Of a stretch of DNA of 11,063 nucleotides, positions 5,843 through 11,063 are shown one piece after another (position 1 is the first letter of the stretch; the number at the start of each line of letters is the position of its first letter). The notes beneath the pieces were generated by a model that was given only the letters and a program-made list of their open reading frames with translations, had not been told where the DNA came from and searched no databases. The stretch lies in the NCBI GenBank assembly GCA_964614415.1, contig CAZTLE010000140.1, positions 1-11,063 of the forward strand. Reading direction: 5' to 3'. The position numbers were made by a program, and so were the translations under genes. Source of the DNA: CAZTLE01 sp964614415. Its GTDB lineage: Bacteria > Bacteroidota > Bacteroidia > Flavobacteriales > Flavobacteriaceae.

Positions 5843-6682
5843 ATGCAAACACCCGATTGGAAAACGGCCAAAGAATACATAGATATCACCTATAAAAAGT
5901 CAAATGGTGTTGCCCGTATTGCGTTTAACCGCCCGGAAGTGCGAAATGCCTTTCGCCCTAAGACGACCTTCGAGTTGCTGGATGCCTTTCACGATGCTCA
6001 GGAAGACACCAGCATAGGAGTAGTGTTATTGTCTGCCGAAGGTCCGTCACCTAAGGATGGCGTCTATAGCTTTTGCAGCGGAGGGGATCAAAGTGCAAGA
6101 GGGCATCAGGGATATGTGGGTGAAGATGGATACCATCGTCTCAATATACTTGATGTACAGCGATTGATCCGCTTCATGCCGAAGGCTGTGATCGCAGTGG
6201 TACCGGGATGGGCCGTAGGAGGGGGGCATAGCCTACACGTGGTGTGCGATCTCACGCTGGCCAGTAAGGAACATGCGATCTTCAAACAGACGGATGCCGA
6301 TGTGACCAGTTTTGACGGGGGATATGGATCCGCCTATTTGGCTAAGATGGTGGGACAGAAGAAGGCCCGTGAGATATTTTTCCTGGGACGAAACTACAGT
6401 GCTCAGGAGGCGTTTGAAATGGGCATGGTCAACGCTGTGGTTCCGCATGACGAACTTGAGGCTACGGCCTACGAATGGGCCCAGGAAATACTTGCTAAAT
6501 CGCCCACATCGATCAAGATGCTCAAATTCGCCATGAACCTCACGGATGACGGCATGGTTGGTCAGCAGGTGTTTGCCGGGGAAGCCACCCGCCTGGCATA
6601 CATGACCGACGAAGCCAAGGAGGGAAGAGATGCGTTCCTGGAAAAGCGCAAACCGAATTTTGATAAGAAATGGCTACCCTAA
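5843..6682 (+). CDS. menB: MenB, 1,4-dihydroxy-2-naphthoyl-CoA synthase
   Basis: Crotonase-fold enzyme that closes the second ring of menaquinone by an intramolecular Claisen condensation of o-succinylbenzoyl-CoA. The 279-aa length fits the family. Visible marks: FNRPEVRNAFRPKT (28-41); FCSGGDQSARG (77-87); the oxyanion-hole segment PGWAVGGGHSLHVVCDLTLAS (121-141); QTDADVTSFDGGYGSAYLA (149-167) with Ser156 and Asp158; and AGEATRLAYMTDEAKEGRDAF (245-265) with the C-terminal Tyr253 that reaches the active site. Asp151 replaces the Gly that binds bicarbonate in E. coli MenB (QTGPKV), the arrangement of type II, bicarbonate-independent enzymes such as the mycobacterial one. Divergent from the C1 peptidase gene; menD lies about 3 kb upstream on the same strand. 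menA, menC and menE are not in the window. Confidence 0.97.
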   Translation: MQTPDWKTAKEYIDITYKKSNGVARIAFNRPEVRNAFRPKTTFELLDAFHDAQEDTSIGVVLLSAEGPSPKDGVYSFCSGGDQSARGHQGYVGEDGYHRLNILDVQRLIRFMPKAVIAVVPGWAVGGGHSLHVVCDLTLASKEHAIFKQTDADVTSFDGGYGSAYLAKMVGQKKAREIFFLGRNYSAQEAFEMGMVNAVVPHDELEATAYEWAQEILAKSPTSIKMLKFAMNLTDDGMVGQQVFAGEATRLAYMTDEAKEGRDAFLEKRKPNFDKKWLP

Positions 6683-6693
6683 CGGGAAATTCC

Positions 6694-6714
6694 ACCCTTC
6701 GACAAGCTCAGGGT
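6694..6714. repeat. Widespread CCCTTCGACAAGCTCAGGG element
   Basis: The 19-mer CCCTTCGACAAGCTCAGGG (6695-6713), flanked by A and T, gives 5-bp arms ACCCT/AGGGT around an 11-nt interior. From memory, this sequence and its complement CCCTGAGCTTGTCGAAGGG recur in intergenic DNA of many unrelated bacteria and give spurious 'PELVEG' peptides in translations, as here on the - strand. It lies 12 bp after the menB stop. It is not followed by a T-tract on the + strand, so it is not an obvious terminator for menB. Confidence 0.6.
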
Positions 6715-6741
6715 AAAAAATTAAAATCAAAATTGAAAACT

Positions 6742-6827
6742 CCAAACACCAAACACCAAACACCAAACACCAAATTCCAAATAACCCAATAACCCAATAA
6801 CCCAATAACTTAGTAACCAGTAACCAA
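6742..6827. repeat. Tandem 7-mer and 8-mer repeat array abutting a start codon
   Basis: Six heptamers occupy 6742-6783: ccaaaca four times, then ccaaatt and ccaaata. These run into three exact octamers aacccaat (6783-6806, sharing one base), then aacttagt (6807-6814), aaccagt (6815-6821) and aaccaa up to the ATG at 6828. The - strand carries regularly spaced GGG runs (GGGTTATT three times). The open frame on the - strand through it encodes only low-complexity Trp/Leu/Gly and is not a gene. No clear -7 box for the downstream lipoprotein is recognisable within it. Confidence 0.85.
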
Positions 6828-7352
6828 ATGAAACACTTTCTGGTCATCATATTATTAGTCGGCCTCATAAGTTGTGAGACAAAGACTAATGTTTCTCCAC
6901 AACAGGAATGGAGATTGGTATATCACAACGACGCTGAGGGAAATGCCCTTTACGGAAGTAAGGAAACGCTGATGGATGCTGTACGGAAGGGATTACCGGT
7001 TCGGATTGGTTTCGGTTTTCGAAGCTCCCGGGATACGACACGTTCAGTAGAACACGTAGCCGATGCCAAGTTTCTCACCATTATGGACAACGGAGAGGTC
7101 TTTGCGCAGATCGATCCAATTATCGGGCAGCGGCCGGTGCGTGATGGTGATACGTTGAAGATCCGTTTCCGAAACTCCAATAAATGGGTGAAGATTGCCG
7201 GGACAAATGGATATTCTACCGCTTTGATGATCGATTACCTCAACGACAGTCTGGTAAACCCTGGCAGGGATGGGCGAGCCGGGACGTTGTGGTATGTGTA
7301 TACCTCTGGATCGATTTCTTCGGAAGAGAAGTCAGAACCTATTTGGGATTAG
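6828..7352 (+). CDS. Lipoprotein of unknown function (174 aa)
   Basis: Begins MKHFLVIILLVGLISC, a type II signal peptide with lipobox L13-I-S-C16; the mature protein is predicted to be lipid-anchored at Cys16. After a short linker (ETKTNVSPQQ) comes a compact beta-rich domain starting EWRLVYHNDAEGNALYGSKE. It contains VRKGLPVRIGFGFRSS, SVEHVADAKFLTIMDNGEVFAQIDPIIGQ, KIRFRNSNKWVKIAGTNGYST and TLWYVYTSG. The 'G-L-V-A-V-R-G-PVRIG...SVEH...VFAQ' pattern reminds me of an uncharacterised Bacteroidota family, but I cannot name it. No catalytic motif is evident. Short-period repeats flank the gene on both sides. It converges with the lipoprotein at 7453-8592. Confidence 0.8.
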   Translation: MKHFLVIILLVGLISCETKTNVSPQQEWRLVYHNDAEGNALYGSKETLMDAVRKGLPVRIGFGFRSSRDTTRSVEHVADAKFLTIMDNGEVFAQIDPIIGQRPVRDGDTLKIRFRNSNKWVKIAGTNGYSTALMIDYLNDSLVNPGRDGRAGTLWYVYTSGSISSEEKSEPIWD

Positions 7353-7370
7353 GTGTATTCCTGATTATTT

Positions 7371-7398
7371 AGTAGTCAGTAGTCAGTAGCCAGTAGAG
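7371..7398. repeat. Heptamer repeat agtagtc (four units)
   Basis: Four contiguous 7-nt units follow the lipoprotein stop: agtagtc, agtagtc, agtagcc, agtagag. Same period as the arrays at 982-1114, 6742-6783 and 7409-7457 but a different unit sequence. Confidence 0.75.
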
Positions 7399-7408
7399 GA
7401 AGGTAGTG

Positions 7409-7457
7409 CCTAACGTCTCATACCTCATGCCTCACACCTCACACCTAAACCCTCAAT
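7409..7457. repeat. Heptamer repeat cctcaca-like (seven units), overlapping a gene end
   Basis: Seven units in phase: cctaacg, tctcata, cctcatg, cctcaca, cctcaca, cctaaac, cctcaat. The last unit overlaps the stop codon (7453-7455) of the - strand lipoprotein gene. The stretch between the two convergent lipoprotein genes (7353-7452) is almost entirely made of such repeats, with no recognisable intrinsic terminator. Confidence 0.75.
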
Positions 7458-8592
7458 CCACCAACGTCACTGAATCTGGATTGTAATCGAGCAATACCGA
7501 TGACAGAATCTCTCCCTGAAAGTTGGCAAATGCAACGCCCCAGGTAGCAGCGCCAAATTGTTGAAAGGAAAAAACGAGTCTGTTCCTGGAGATATCTCCT
7601 GTGTAGTGAGTAATTATCATTTGGTTCAATCCGTGCGCTTCTTGTAGCTGTGTAAAGAACATATCGGCTATGTCCGGAGAGGACTCAAGGGTACCTGTTT
7701 CCAGGTTGAGAATTACCGGTACGTGTATGAAATTCGGATCAGGGCTTTCTTCCGGATGAGGAATTATGGTTTTGTTATTTTGAGTAAACTCATCCCCGAA
7801 ATAGAGTAGGGAGGAATCTCCAAACATCCATTCGAGTGTAAAAGGTGCTGAAGACACCAATTCAAAATCCGGACCGGAATAATGGGCGACGGACTCTTCG
7901 GGACTGTCGGCAAAAACCAGATACAACTCATTGCCGTCATTAAACACCCAGTTGGTTGTGCTTCGTCCTGGGTTTATTCGCTTGTGAAGCGTACCATCGT
8001 TTTTGTTAAATACGAAAACGCTATCTCCCAGCTGTCCGGACGGTGAAGATACCAGGAACACATAGTCGGTACCCACTAATATCTTCCATATCAGACCAAT
8101 ATCTTCGTTAAGGGTGGTAAATACTTCACAACTGCCGTCGCTGGCTTCGCGATAGATCTGTGTTGTAGGGTTTTGAATAACTATCGATTTGTAAACAAAA
8201 CCATTGTCATGTGCTGATCGCAGCGCCTGACTCGGAACCACGCCACATACATTATCATATGTGGTGAACGTACCTGTGCTGAAGTCATACTTGTAATGAT
8301 AACGCGTTTCATTATTATCCTTGACAATGGTATAGTTTCGTCCTGACTGCACCGGACGGTAGCCGTTGGGCATACCAAATGTTTCTGAAAGGTTGATCAC
8401 TTCCGAAACCTGTCCGTCCTCCGATACTGTCTGCGCGAATGTTGTACCGCCCACGAAGGAAGTCACTCCCACAGAAAGAGAACCTGTGGCGCCCCCTCCA
8501 TTGCCGTTTGTGGGGTCACCATCATCATTATTTTTAGAACAGGATGTGATGAAAATAAATACGAAAGCGAATATGTAGGCAAAGTACTTCAT
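7453..8592 (-). CDS. Lipoprotein of unknown function, possible beta-propeller (379 aa)
   Basis: MKYFAYIFAFVFIFITSC is a type II signal peptide with lipidated Cys18, followed by a hydrophilic Asn/Asp/Gly linker (SKNNDDGDPTNGNGGGATG) typical of surface lipoproteins in Bacteroidota. The remaining 340 residues are rich in beta strands. Repeated turn signatures such as YDFSTGTFTTYD, VFNKNDGTLHKRI and NLETGTLES are spaced roughly as in beta-propellers; this fold is inferred from pattern only. No enzymatic motif is seen. The gene begins 33 bp after the asnB stop on the same strand and may be read through from it, although no functional link is evident. A TAATTTTC sequence just upstream is at best a weak promoter. 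Confidence 0.82.
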   Translation of the reverse strand: MKYFAYIFAFVFIFITSCSKNNDDGDPTNGNGGGATGSLSVGVTSFVGGTTFAQTVSEDGQVSEVINLSETFGMPNGYRPVQSGRNYTIVKDNNETRYHYKYDFSTGTFTTYDNVCGVVPSQALRSAHDNGFVYKSIVIQNPTTQIYREASDGSCEVFTTLNEDIGLIWKILVGTDYVFLVSSPSGQLGDSVFVFNKNDGTLHKRINPGRSTTNWVFNDGNELYLVFADSPEESVAHYSGPDFELVSSAPFTLEWMFGDSSLLYFGDEFTQNNKTIIPHPEESPDPNFIHVPVILNLETGTLESSPDIADMFFTQLQEAHGLNQMIITHYTGDISRNRLVFSFQQFGAATWGVAFANFQGEILSSVLLDYNPDSVTLVD

Positions 8593-8625
8593 AGTGATTT
8601 TTTAAGGTCGGGCTAATATAGAAAA

Positions 8626-10290
8626 TTAGTAAGAATCTTCATGCACATTTGCCACTGCGCGGCCACTCGGATCGTTCATATTTTTAAAGGCCTCATCCCA
8701 TTCCAGTGCAATAGGGGTACTACAAGCCACAGACGGTACCGAAGGTACGCTCAAGGCAGCCGTATCACTCGGGAAGTGTTCAGCAAAGATGGAGCGATAG
8801 TAAAATTCTTCCTTGCTCGTTGGAGTTTGCAGCGGGAACTTGTATTTGGCATTGGCCAACTGATCGTCAGTAACTTCCTGCTCCACGATCTCTTTAAGCG
8901 TATCGATCCAGGAATAACCCACACCATCTGAGAACTGCTCTTTTTGGCGCCAGGCTACGCTTTCGGGTAACATATCTTCGAAGGCCTTACGCAGCACCCA
9001 TTTCTCCATACGTTCTCCGTTGATCATCTTGTCTTGTGGATTAAGGCGCATGGCAACATCCATGAATTCTTTATCCAAAAACGGTACCCGACCCTCAATT
9101 CCCCAGGCAGCCAGCGATTTGTTGGCTCTCAGGCAGTCGTACATATGCAGTTTATCCAGCTTGCGAACTGTTTCCTCGTGGAACTCCTTCGCATTGGGAG
9201 CCTTGTGGAAATACAGGTACCCACCAAAGATCTCATCACTTCCTTCTCCGGACAGCACCATCTTGATTCCCATGGCCTTAATAGCCCGGGCCATCAAATA
9301 CATAGGCGTAGAGGCCCGCACGGTGGTTATATCGTATGTTTCCAAATAGTAAATCACATCACGAATGGCGTCGACACCTTCCTGAATGGTAAACTTGATC
9401 TCGTGATGCACTGTTCCCAGGTGATCGGCCACTTTTTGCGCTGCGGCCAGATCGGGAGAACCTTCCAAACCGATGGCAAAGGAGTGGAGGCGGGGCCACC
9501 AGGCAGATTCGGTATCTCCGGATTCGATACGTTTATCGGCATATTTCTTGGCGATAGCCGACGTGATTGAGGAGTCCAGACCGCCCGATAGGAGCACACC
9601 GTATGGAACGTCACTCATCAGCTGCCTGTGCACCGCGGCATCAAGCGCTTCGCGAAGGGCTTCAATATCGGTCTCGTTGTCTTTTACATTCTCATAATCC
9701 ATCCAGTCGCGTTGGTACCAGCGCACCAATTCACCGGTGCTGCTGTGCATATAATGACCCGGAGGGAAGAGTTCTATGCGTGTGCATACGCCTTCCAGGG
9801 CTTTCAGTTCGGAAGCGACATAGAAGGTTCCATTCTCGTCCCATCCCATGTACAGCGGAATAATACCCATGTGGTCGCGGGCGATGAGATACTCGTCCTT
9901 TTCTACGTCATACAGTGCGAAGCCGAATATTCCATTAAGATCGTCCAGAAAGTCCGTACCCTTTTCACGATACAATGCAAGGATCACTTCGCAGTCCGAT
10001 TTCGTAAGAAAATTGTAGGTGCCTTCAAACTGTTGCCTAAGTTGTTGATGGTTGTATATCTCACCATTTGCCGCCAATACCAAATTTCCATCCTCACTGA
10101 ACAAAGGTTGTTTTCCCGAGGTTGGATCCACGATAGCCAATCGCTCATGGGCCAGAATGGCTTTCTCATTACTGAAAATACCGCTCCAGTCCGGGCCGCG
10201 ATGTCTCAGGCAACGAGACATATCCAACAATTTGGGACGGAGTACTTCCGTCGGTTGTTTCAGCGTAAAGGCACATACAATTCCACACAT
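8626..10290 (-). CDS. asnB: AsnB, glutamine-hydrolysing asparagine synthetase
   Basis: Makes asparagine from aspartate, ATP and glutamine in the cytoplasm. The 554-aa length equals E. coli AsnB. The N-terminal class II glutaminase domain has catalytic Cys2 (MCGIV), RHRGPDWSG (29-37), Arg50 in AHERLAIVDP, NGEIYNH (75-81) and Asp99 in KSDCEV. The synthetase domain has the pyrophosphate loop LSGGLDSS (234-241), the glutaminase-synthetase interface region near VRASTPMYLMARAI, LSGEGSDEIFGGY (346-358) and GRVPFLDKEFMD. The C-terminal VACSTPIALEWDEAFKNMND matches the bacterial AsnB tail. A leader with an Asn-rich peptide, antiterminator and terminator lies directly upstream (10341-10446), suggesting attenuation by asparagine supply. 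A 50-nt A/T-rich spacer separates the terminator from the ATG; no Shine-Dalgarno sequence is evident. Confidence 0.97.
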   Translation of the reverse strand: MCGIVCAFTLKQPTEVLRPKLLDMSRCLRHRGPDWSGIFSNEKAILAHERLAIVDPTSGKQPLFSEDGNLVLAANGEIYNHQQLRQQFEGTYNFLTKSDCEVILALYREKGTDFLDDLNGIFGFALYDVEKDEYLIARDHMGIIPLYMGWDENGTFYVASELKALEGVCTRIELFPPGHYMHSSTGELVRWYQRDWMDYENVKDNETDIEALREALDAAVHRQLMSDVPYGVLLSGGLDSSITSAIAKKYADKRIESGDTESAWWPRLHSFAIGLEGSPDLAAAQKVADHLGTVHHEIKFTIQEGVDAIRDVIYYLETYDITTVRASTPMYLMARAIKAMGIKMVLSGEGSDEIFGGYLYFHKAPNAKEFHEETVRKLDKLHMYDCLRANKSLAAWGIEGRVPFLDKEFMDVAMRLNPQDKMINGERMEKWVLRKAFEDMLPESVAWRQKEQFSDGVGYSWIDTLKEIVEQEVTDDQLANAKYKFPLQTPTSKEEFYYRSIFAEHFPSDTAALSVPSVPSVACSTPIALEWDEAFKNMNDPSGRAVANVHEDSY

Positions 10291-10340
10291 AACTTCTTAT
10301 TTTCTATTATTTATTACTATTTATTATTCCCTTCAGAAAC

Positions 10341-10372
10341 AAAAAAACCCGTCAGACAAAAAACCTGACGGG
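10341..10372 (-). terminator. Attenuator terminator in front of asnB
   Basis: Read on the - strand: CCCGTCAG (10372-10365), a 9-nt loop (10364-10356), CTGACGGG (10355-10348), then seven T residues (10347-10341). The stem is 8 perfect base pairs, GC-rich at its base. It lies between the Asn-rich leader ORF and asnB, in the transcription direction of asnB, so it would stop asnB transcription unless prevented from folding. Confidence 0.88.
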
Positions 10373-10409
10373 CCATATATCGCGACAAGTTTTTGCTACG
10401 GCATTCCGT
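10368..10409 (-). promoter_or_regulatory. Candidate antiterminator of the asnB leader
   Basis: On the - strand, ACGG (10409-10406) and GCC (10402-10400) at the end of the leader ORF can pair with the continuous GGCCCGT (10374-10368), leaving a 3-nt AAT bulge: 7 pairs in total. This would sequester the first five bases of the 5' terminator arm. A smaller pause-type hairpin ACGG-AATG-CCGT (10409-10398) uses the same left-hand bases. Both are read by eye and are short, so the detail is tentative. Confidence 0.5.
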
Positions 10410-10446
10410 TATTAGTATTGTTATTATTTGTATTGAATACGAACAT
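10396..10446 (-). CDS. Asn-rich leader peptide of asnB (attenuation)
   Basis: A 16-codon ORF from ATG (10446-10444) to TAG (10398-10396) encodes MFVFNTNNNNTNNGMP: seven Asn in nine consecutive codons (residues 5-13), with both AAT and AAC used. It ends 23 bases before the 5' arm of a strong terminator that precedes asnB. The in-frame stop TAA six codons upstream fixes the ATG (or an adjacent TTG) as the start. When charged tRNA-Asn is scarce, a ribosome would stall in the Asn run and favour the antiterminator; when Asn is plentiful it would run to the stop and allow termination. The mechanism is inferred from architecture; I know of no characterised example for asnB in this group. Confidence 0.82.
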   Translation of the reverse strand: MFVFNTNNNNTNNGMP

Positions 10447-10473
10447 CAACTTGTTTGTTGTTTAATGATGGGG

Positions 10474-10481
10474 TAAATATA
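10474..10481 (-). promoter_or_regulatory. Candidate -7 box (TATATTTA) of the asnB leader
   Basis: On the - strand TATATTTA (10481-10474) matches TAnnTTTG except at the last base. It would start transcription near 10468, about 20 nt before the leader peptide ATG. The expected -33 region is a T-rich tract without a clear TTG. It lies just behind the stop (10487) of the upstream PepSY-like gene, so read-through could also feed the leader. Confidence 0.45.
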
Positions 10482-10486
10482 GAAAT

Positions 10487-11011
10487 TTAAATAAAAGAAA
10501 AAACCAGAGGTGCTAAATTTCTTTTATCCACCTGGTTGCCATACTTATCAAAATACACATACTTTAACAGGCCTTCGCTATTAAGTCGAACGCGATAGAG
10601 GAACATACCGGCTTCGTGGAATTGGATAATTTCTCCCGATTTCACATACGAACCATCCAGAAGATTACTGGCGCTTACCTGAATATTCTCAGGAAGTGCA
10701 TAAGTGGGGACAAACTCAACGTGAGCTACCAGCTGTGCATCTTTGTCATAGAAGGCTTTATATCCTGGAATTCCTTGTTTTTTGAAGTGAGTTGCGTAGA
10801 AGAAATCATCCCCGCCATTGATGAAATTGGATTGTTGAAGCGTCCATTCGTAACTTAAAGTTCCGGGAAACCTATTTTGGTGAGCGACTAGGACATTTAC
10901 CGGAACCTCATTTTTAGCAATTACGGTAACATCAATCTCCTTGTATTGGGCGCGTAAGGTCGCGGGGATGATCAAAGTAAAAACTAACAACAGGTAAGAA
11001 ACTCTTTTCAT
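10487..11011 (-). CDS. Secreted PepSY-like protein of unknown function (174 aa)
   Basis: The N terminus MKRVSYLLLVFTLIIPATLRAQ is a signal peptide with probable cleavage near residue 22. The mature part shows two strand-turn-strand units of PepSY/BLIP-like proteins: YKAFYDKDAQLVAHVEFVPT and LYRVRLNSEGLLKYVYFDKYGNQ. A helix-like ALPENIQVSASNLLDGSYV lies between them. It is therefore distantly similar in style to the secreted protein at 132-635 (YDKNG, DEYGN turns), though they do not look like close paralogues. It precedes the asnB leader on the same strand; no functional connection is evident. Function unknown. Confidence 0.78.
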   Translation of the reverse strand: MKRVSYLLLVFTLIIPATLRAQYKEIDVTVIAKNEVPVNVLVAHQNRFPGTLSYEWTLQQSNFINGGDDFFYATHFKKQGIPGYKAFYDKDAQLVAHVEFVPTYALPENIQVSASNLLDGSYVKSGEIIQFHEAGMFLYRVRLNSEGLLKYVYFDKYGNQVDKRNLAPLVFSFI

Positions 11012-11019
11012 TTTTATTT

Positions 11020-11037
11020 TAAAGATACGCTCGTATC
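11020..11037 (-). promoter_or_regulatory. Promoter with overlapping palindrome
   Basis: On the - strand TATCTTTA (11027-11020) resembles the TAnnTTTG -7 box and ends 8 bases before the ATG at 11011, implying a very short or absent leader. A perfect inverted repeat GATACG-CT-CGTATC (11024-11037) overlaps this box and is placed where a repressor could block polymerase. No regulator gene is in the window. Confidence 0.4.
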
Positions 11038-11063
11038 CAGATAAAAATGAGCCGATTAAGATT

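Noticed and set aside
6674..6868. Open - strand frame containing PELVEG and Trp/Leu/Gly-rich repeats
   Set aside because: It is a translation of the CCCTTCGACAAGCTCAGGG element and the tandem repeats, with no protein-like composition.
9034..9570. Long + strand open frames opposite asnB (also 9628-10368 and others)
   Set aside because: They are antisense shadows of the strongly supported asnB coding sequence, with no family resemblance of their own.
11047..11063. Possible start of a divergent + strand gene (ATG AGC CGA TTA AGA)
   Set aside because: Only five codons remain before the window ends and no convincing -7 box precedes it, so it cannot be distinguished from chance.

Overview
The window looks like chromosome from a Bacteroidota bacterium, most likely a Flavobacteriaceae-type organism. 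Several starts lie just behind a TAnnTTTG-like -7 box, which is the Bacteroidetes promoter signature. Shine-Dalgarno sequences are not evident, many products begin with MKK/MKR-type signal peptides or lipoboxes, and menaquinone genes are present. This taxonomic call is inference from sequence style, not a database match.

Layout: (1) 1-1188: the tail of a + strand gene, a terminator, a secreted PepSY-like protein on the - strand, then a long non-coding stretch holding a GC-rich hairpin with a T-tract and a degenerate array with a 7-nt period. (2) 1189-6682: menaquinone genes menD and menB on the + strand, with a CvfB-like S1 RNA-binding protein between them. Three - strand genes are interleaved: a small STAS/SpoIIAA-like protein, a secreted protein of unknown function and a secreted C1-family cysteine peptidase. 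Two convergent gene pairs have stop codons that touch or are one base apart. (3) 6683-7457: a + strand lipoprotein flanked on both sides by short-period, mostly heptameric, repeat arrays; a widespread CCCTTCGACAAGCTCAGGG element lies just after menB. (4) 7453-11063: a - strand block with a secreted PepSY-like protein, a regulatory leader, asnB and a lipoprotein.

The most interesting element is the leader in front of asnB. A 16-codon ORF encoding MFVFNTNNNNTNNGMP (7 Asn of 16) is followed by an 8-bp GC-rich hairpin with a 7-T tail. The tail of the little ORF can pair with the 5' arm of that hairpin. This is the textbook layout of ribosome-mediated transcription attenuation, here apparently sensing asparagine/Asn-tRNA to control asparagine synthetase.

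The two Men enzymes supply the SEPHCHC-forming and naphthoate ring-closing steps of menaquinone synthesis; the other men genes are not in the window. Most remaining genes encode exported or lipid-anchored proteins without a clear function.
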